Shown: piece by piece, positions 63,396 to 64,000 of the stretch
Layout of the letters: every line of letters begins with the position of its first letter
Position numbering within the stretch: position 1 is the stretch's first letter
Origin: Rutstroemia sp. NJR-2017a BVV2
Taxonomy: Eukaryota > Ascomycota > Leotiomycetes > Helotiales > Rutstroemiaceae
Assembly: GCA_002946415.1 (NCBI GenBank)
Contig: NJPS01000012.1
Span: forward strand, 716,056 to 780,055
Length of the DNA stretch: 64,000 nucleotides
Direction of reading: 5' to 3'
The notes under the pieces: model-generated
Told to the model about the DNA's origin: nothing
What the model saw: the letters and a program-made list of their open reading frames with translations, nothing else
Database searches by the model: none
Position numbers and translations under genes: made by a program

Positions 63396-63807
63396 TCTAG
63401 TATTATAGGTAAGATAGATCTAGTTTAGGGATAAAGATTTGGAAGAAGTTATTACAAAACAGAAAAGGATGAAGATTGTAGATAAAGACTAGTTTGATAG
63501 TATTAGATAAGTATATTTGCAGGATATATAGAAGGGTAAAGTGGTATTGTTATATAATATATTATAAGAAGTTGATATATTATCAAGGCTAAAACTTGGA
63601 TATAGATAGCTTAGATTGTTTCGGATTAGTAAAGCTATATCTGAGAAAGGAATATTTTTACTAAAGGAGATAAATAGAACTAAATTACAAGGAACCTTCA
63701 CCAGAAACAGAATAAAGGTATTCTATAAGAGATATAGAATTTGGGATCCGGTGATAACAGAAGGAGATATAGATAAGAAGGAACAAGATATAAAGAGTAT
63801 AGTGTGA
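63396..63807 (+). pseudogene. Integrase C-terminal/post-integrase remnant (right copy)
   Basis: Same sequence as 10330-10741, ending at the LTR. Confidence 0.7.
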
Positions 63808-63988
63808 CAATACGTCTCGAAAGAATCGAATATACCTTAGAATTAAGAACTAAAGAACTAAGAGAGCTGAAGAGCTCGAGGAGCTTATATACAAAAAAGG
63901 GGTCACGTGCGAATCACGTACCTAGCTAGCTAACTCTAGCTCGTAGCGGCCTGAGGTTACTAAGCAACTTTTCGTACGGATCGTCACA
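63803..63988 (+). repeat. Complete 186-bp LTR
   Basis: It runs from TGTGACAATACG to CGTACGGATCGTCACA, with the TGTGAC/GTCACA terminal inverted repeat expected of an LTR. It is followed by CTACCCCCCCT. CTACC would be the expected 5-bp target duplication, but I do not find it upstream of 52930, so the pair is not clean. The window ends 12 bp later. Confidence 0.75.
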
Positions 63989-64000
63989 CTACCCCCCCCT

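Larger units (their letters stand above)
53067..63931. repeat. Long direct repeat, right copy (identical to 1-10865)
   Basis: Same sequence as the left copy at a fixed offset of 53066 bp, including identical premature stops. Unlike the left copy it has flanking sequence on both sides: LTR-like DNA before 53067 and 57 more LTR bases after 63931. Confidence 0.95.
57377..63988 (+). mobile_element. RIP-degraded Ty3/gypsy retroelement (right copy, complete 3' LTR)
   Basis: Identical to the left element as far as 63931, then completes the 186-bp LTR (63803-63988). No coding domain is intact, so mobilisation would need another element's proteins. Confidence 0.85.

Overview
The window looks like a chromosome segment from a filamentous ascomycete (Pezizomycotina). 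The sequence reasons are short 45-112 bp introns with GTAAGT-type donors and CTAAC/CTGAC branch sites, fungal-only families (HET, Zn2Cys6 and Gal80-like proteins, CBM1-tailed hydrolases), and AT-rich retroelements whose Trp and Gln codons have become stops, the signature of repeat-induced point mutation (RIP). A leotiomycete is my guess from the gene families and is not shown by the sequence.

Layout. Positions 1-10865 and 53067-63931 are the same sequence in direct orientation at a constant offset of 53066 bp, with no indel that I could find. Each copy holds an unidentified degraded element of about 4.3 kb followed by a Ty3/gypsy retroelement (gag, protease, RT, RNase H and integrase remnants in order). 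The right copy runs on to an LTR end at 63988. The left copy stops inside that LTR and joins a 5'-truncated transcription-factor gene.

The 42 kb between the repeats has normal base composition. From left to right it holds: the truncated transcription factor; a divergent pair of secreted arabinofuranosidases (GH54-CBM1 and CBM1-GH43) with an XlnR/CreA-like site between them; an amidase convergent with the GH43 gene; a shortened enoyl-reductase-type gene; a small secreted cysteine-containing protein; a HET-domain gene; an aldehyde dehydrogenase relic; several unrecognised fungal genes; a paraoxonase-like fragment; a frameshifted pseudogene; a Gal80-like protein; an 832-residue secreted protein of unknown function; an F-box protein; a nine-exon FAD monooxygenase; a Zn2Cys6 regulator; a large secreted GH106-like glycosidase with one frameshift; an inverted LTR-like repeat; and a second HET gene.

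Functionally, the GH54, GH43 and GH106-like genes point to attack on arabinose- and rhamnose-decorated plant polysaccharides. The HET genes, the small secreted protein and the relics fit an accessory, fast-changing region. I see no tyrosine recombinase or other captain gene, so there is no direct support for a Starship-type element. The main open question is whether the identical RIP-mutated flanks are a real recent segmental duplication or an assembly artefact.
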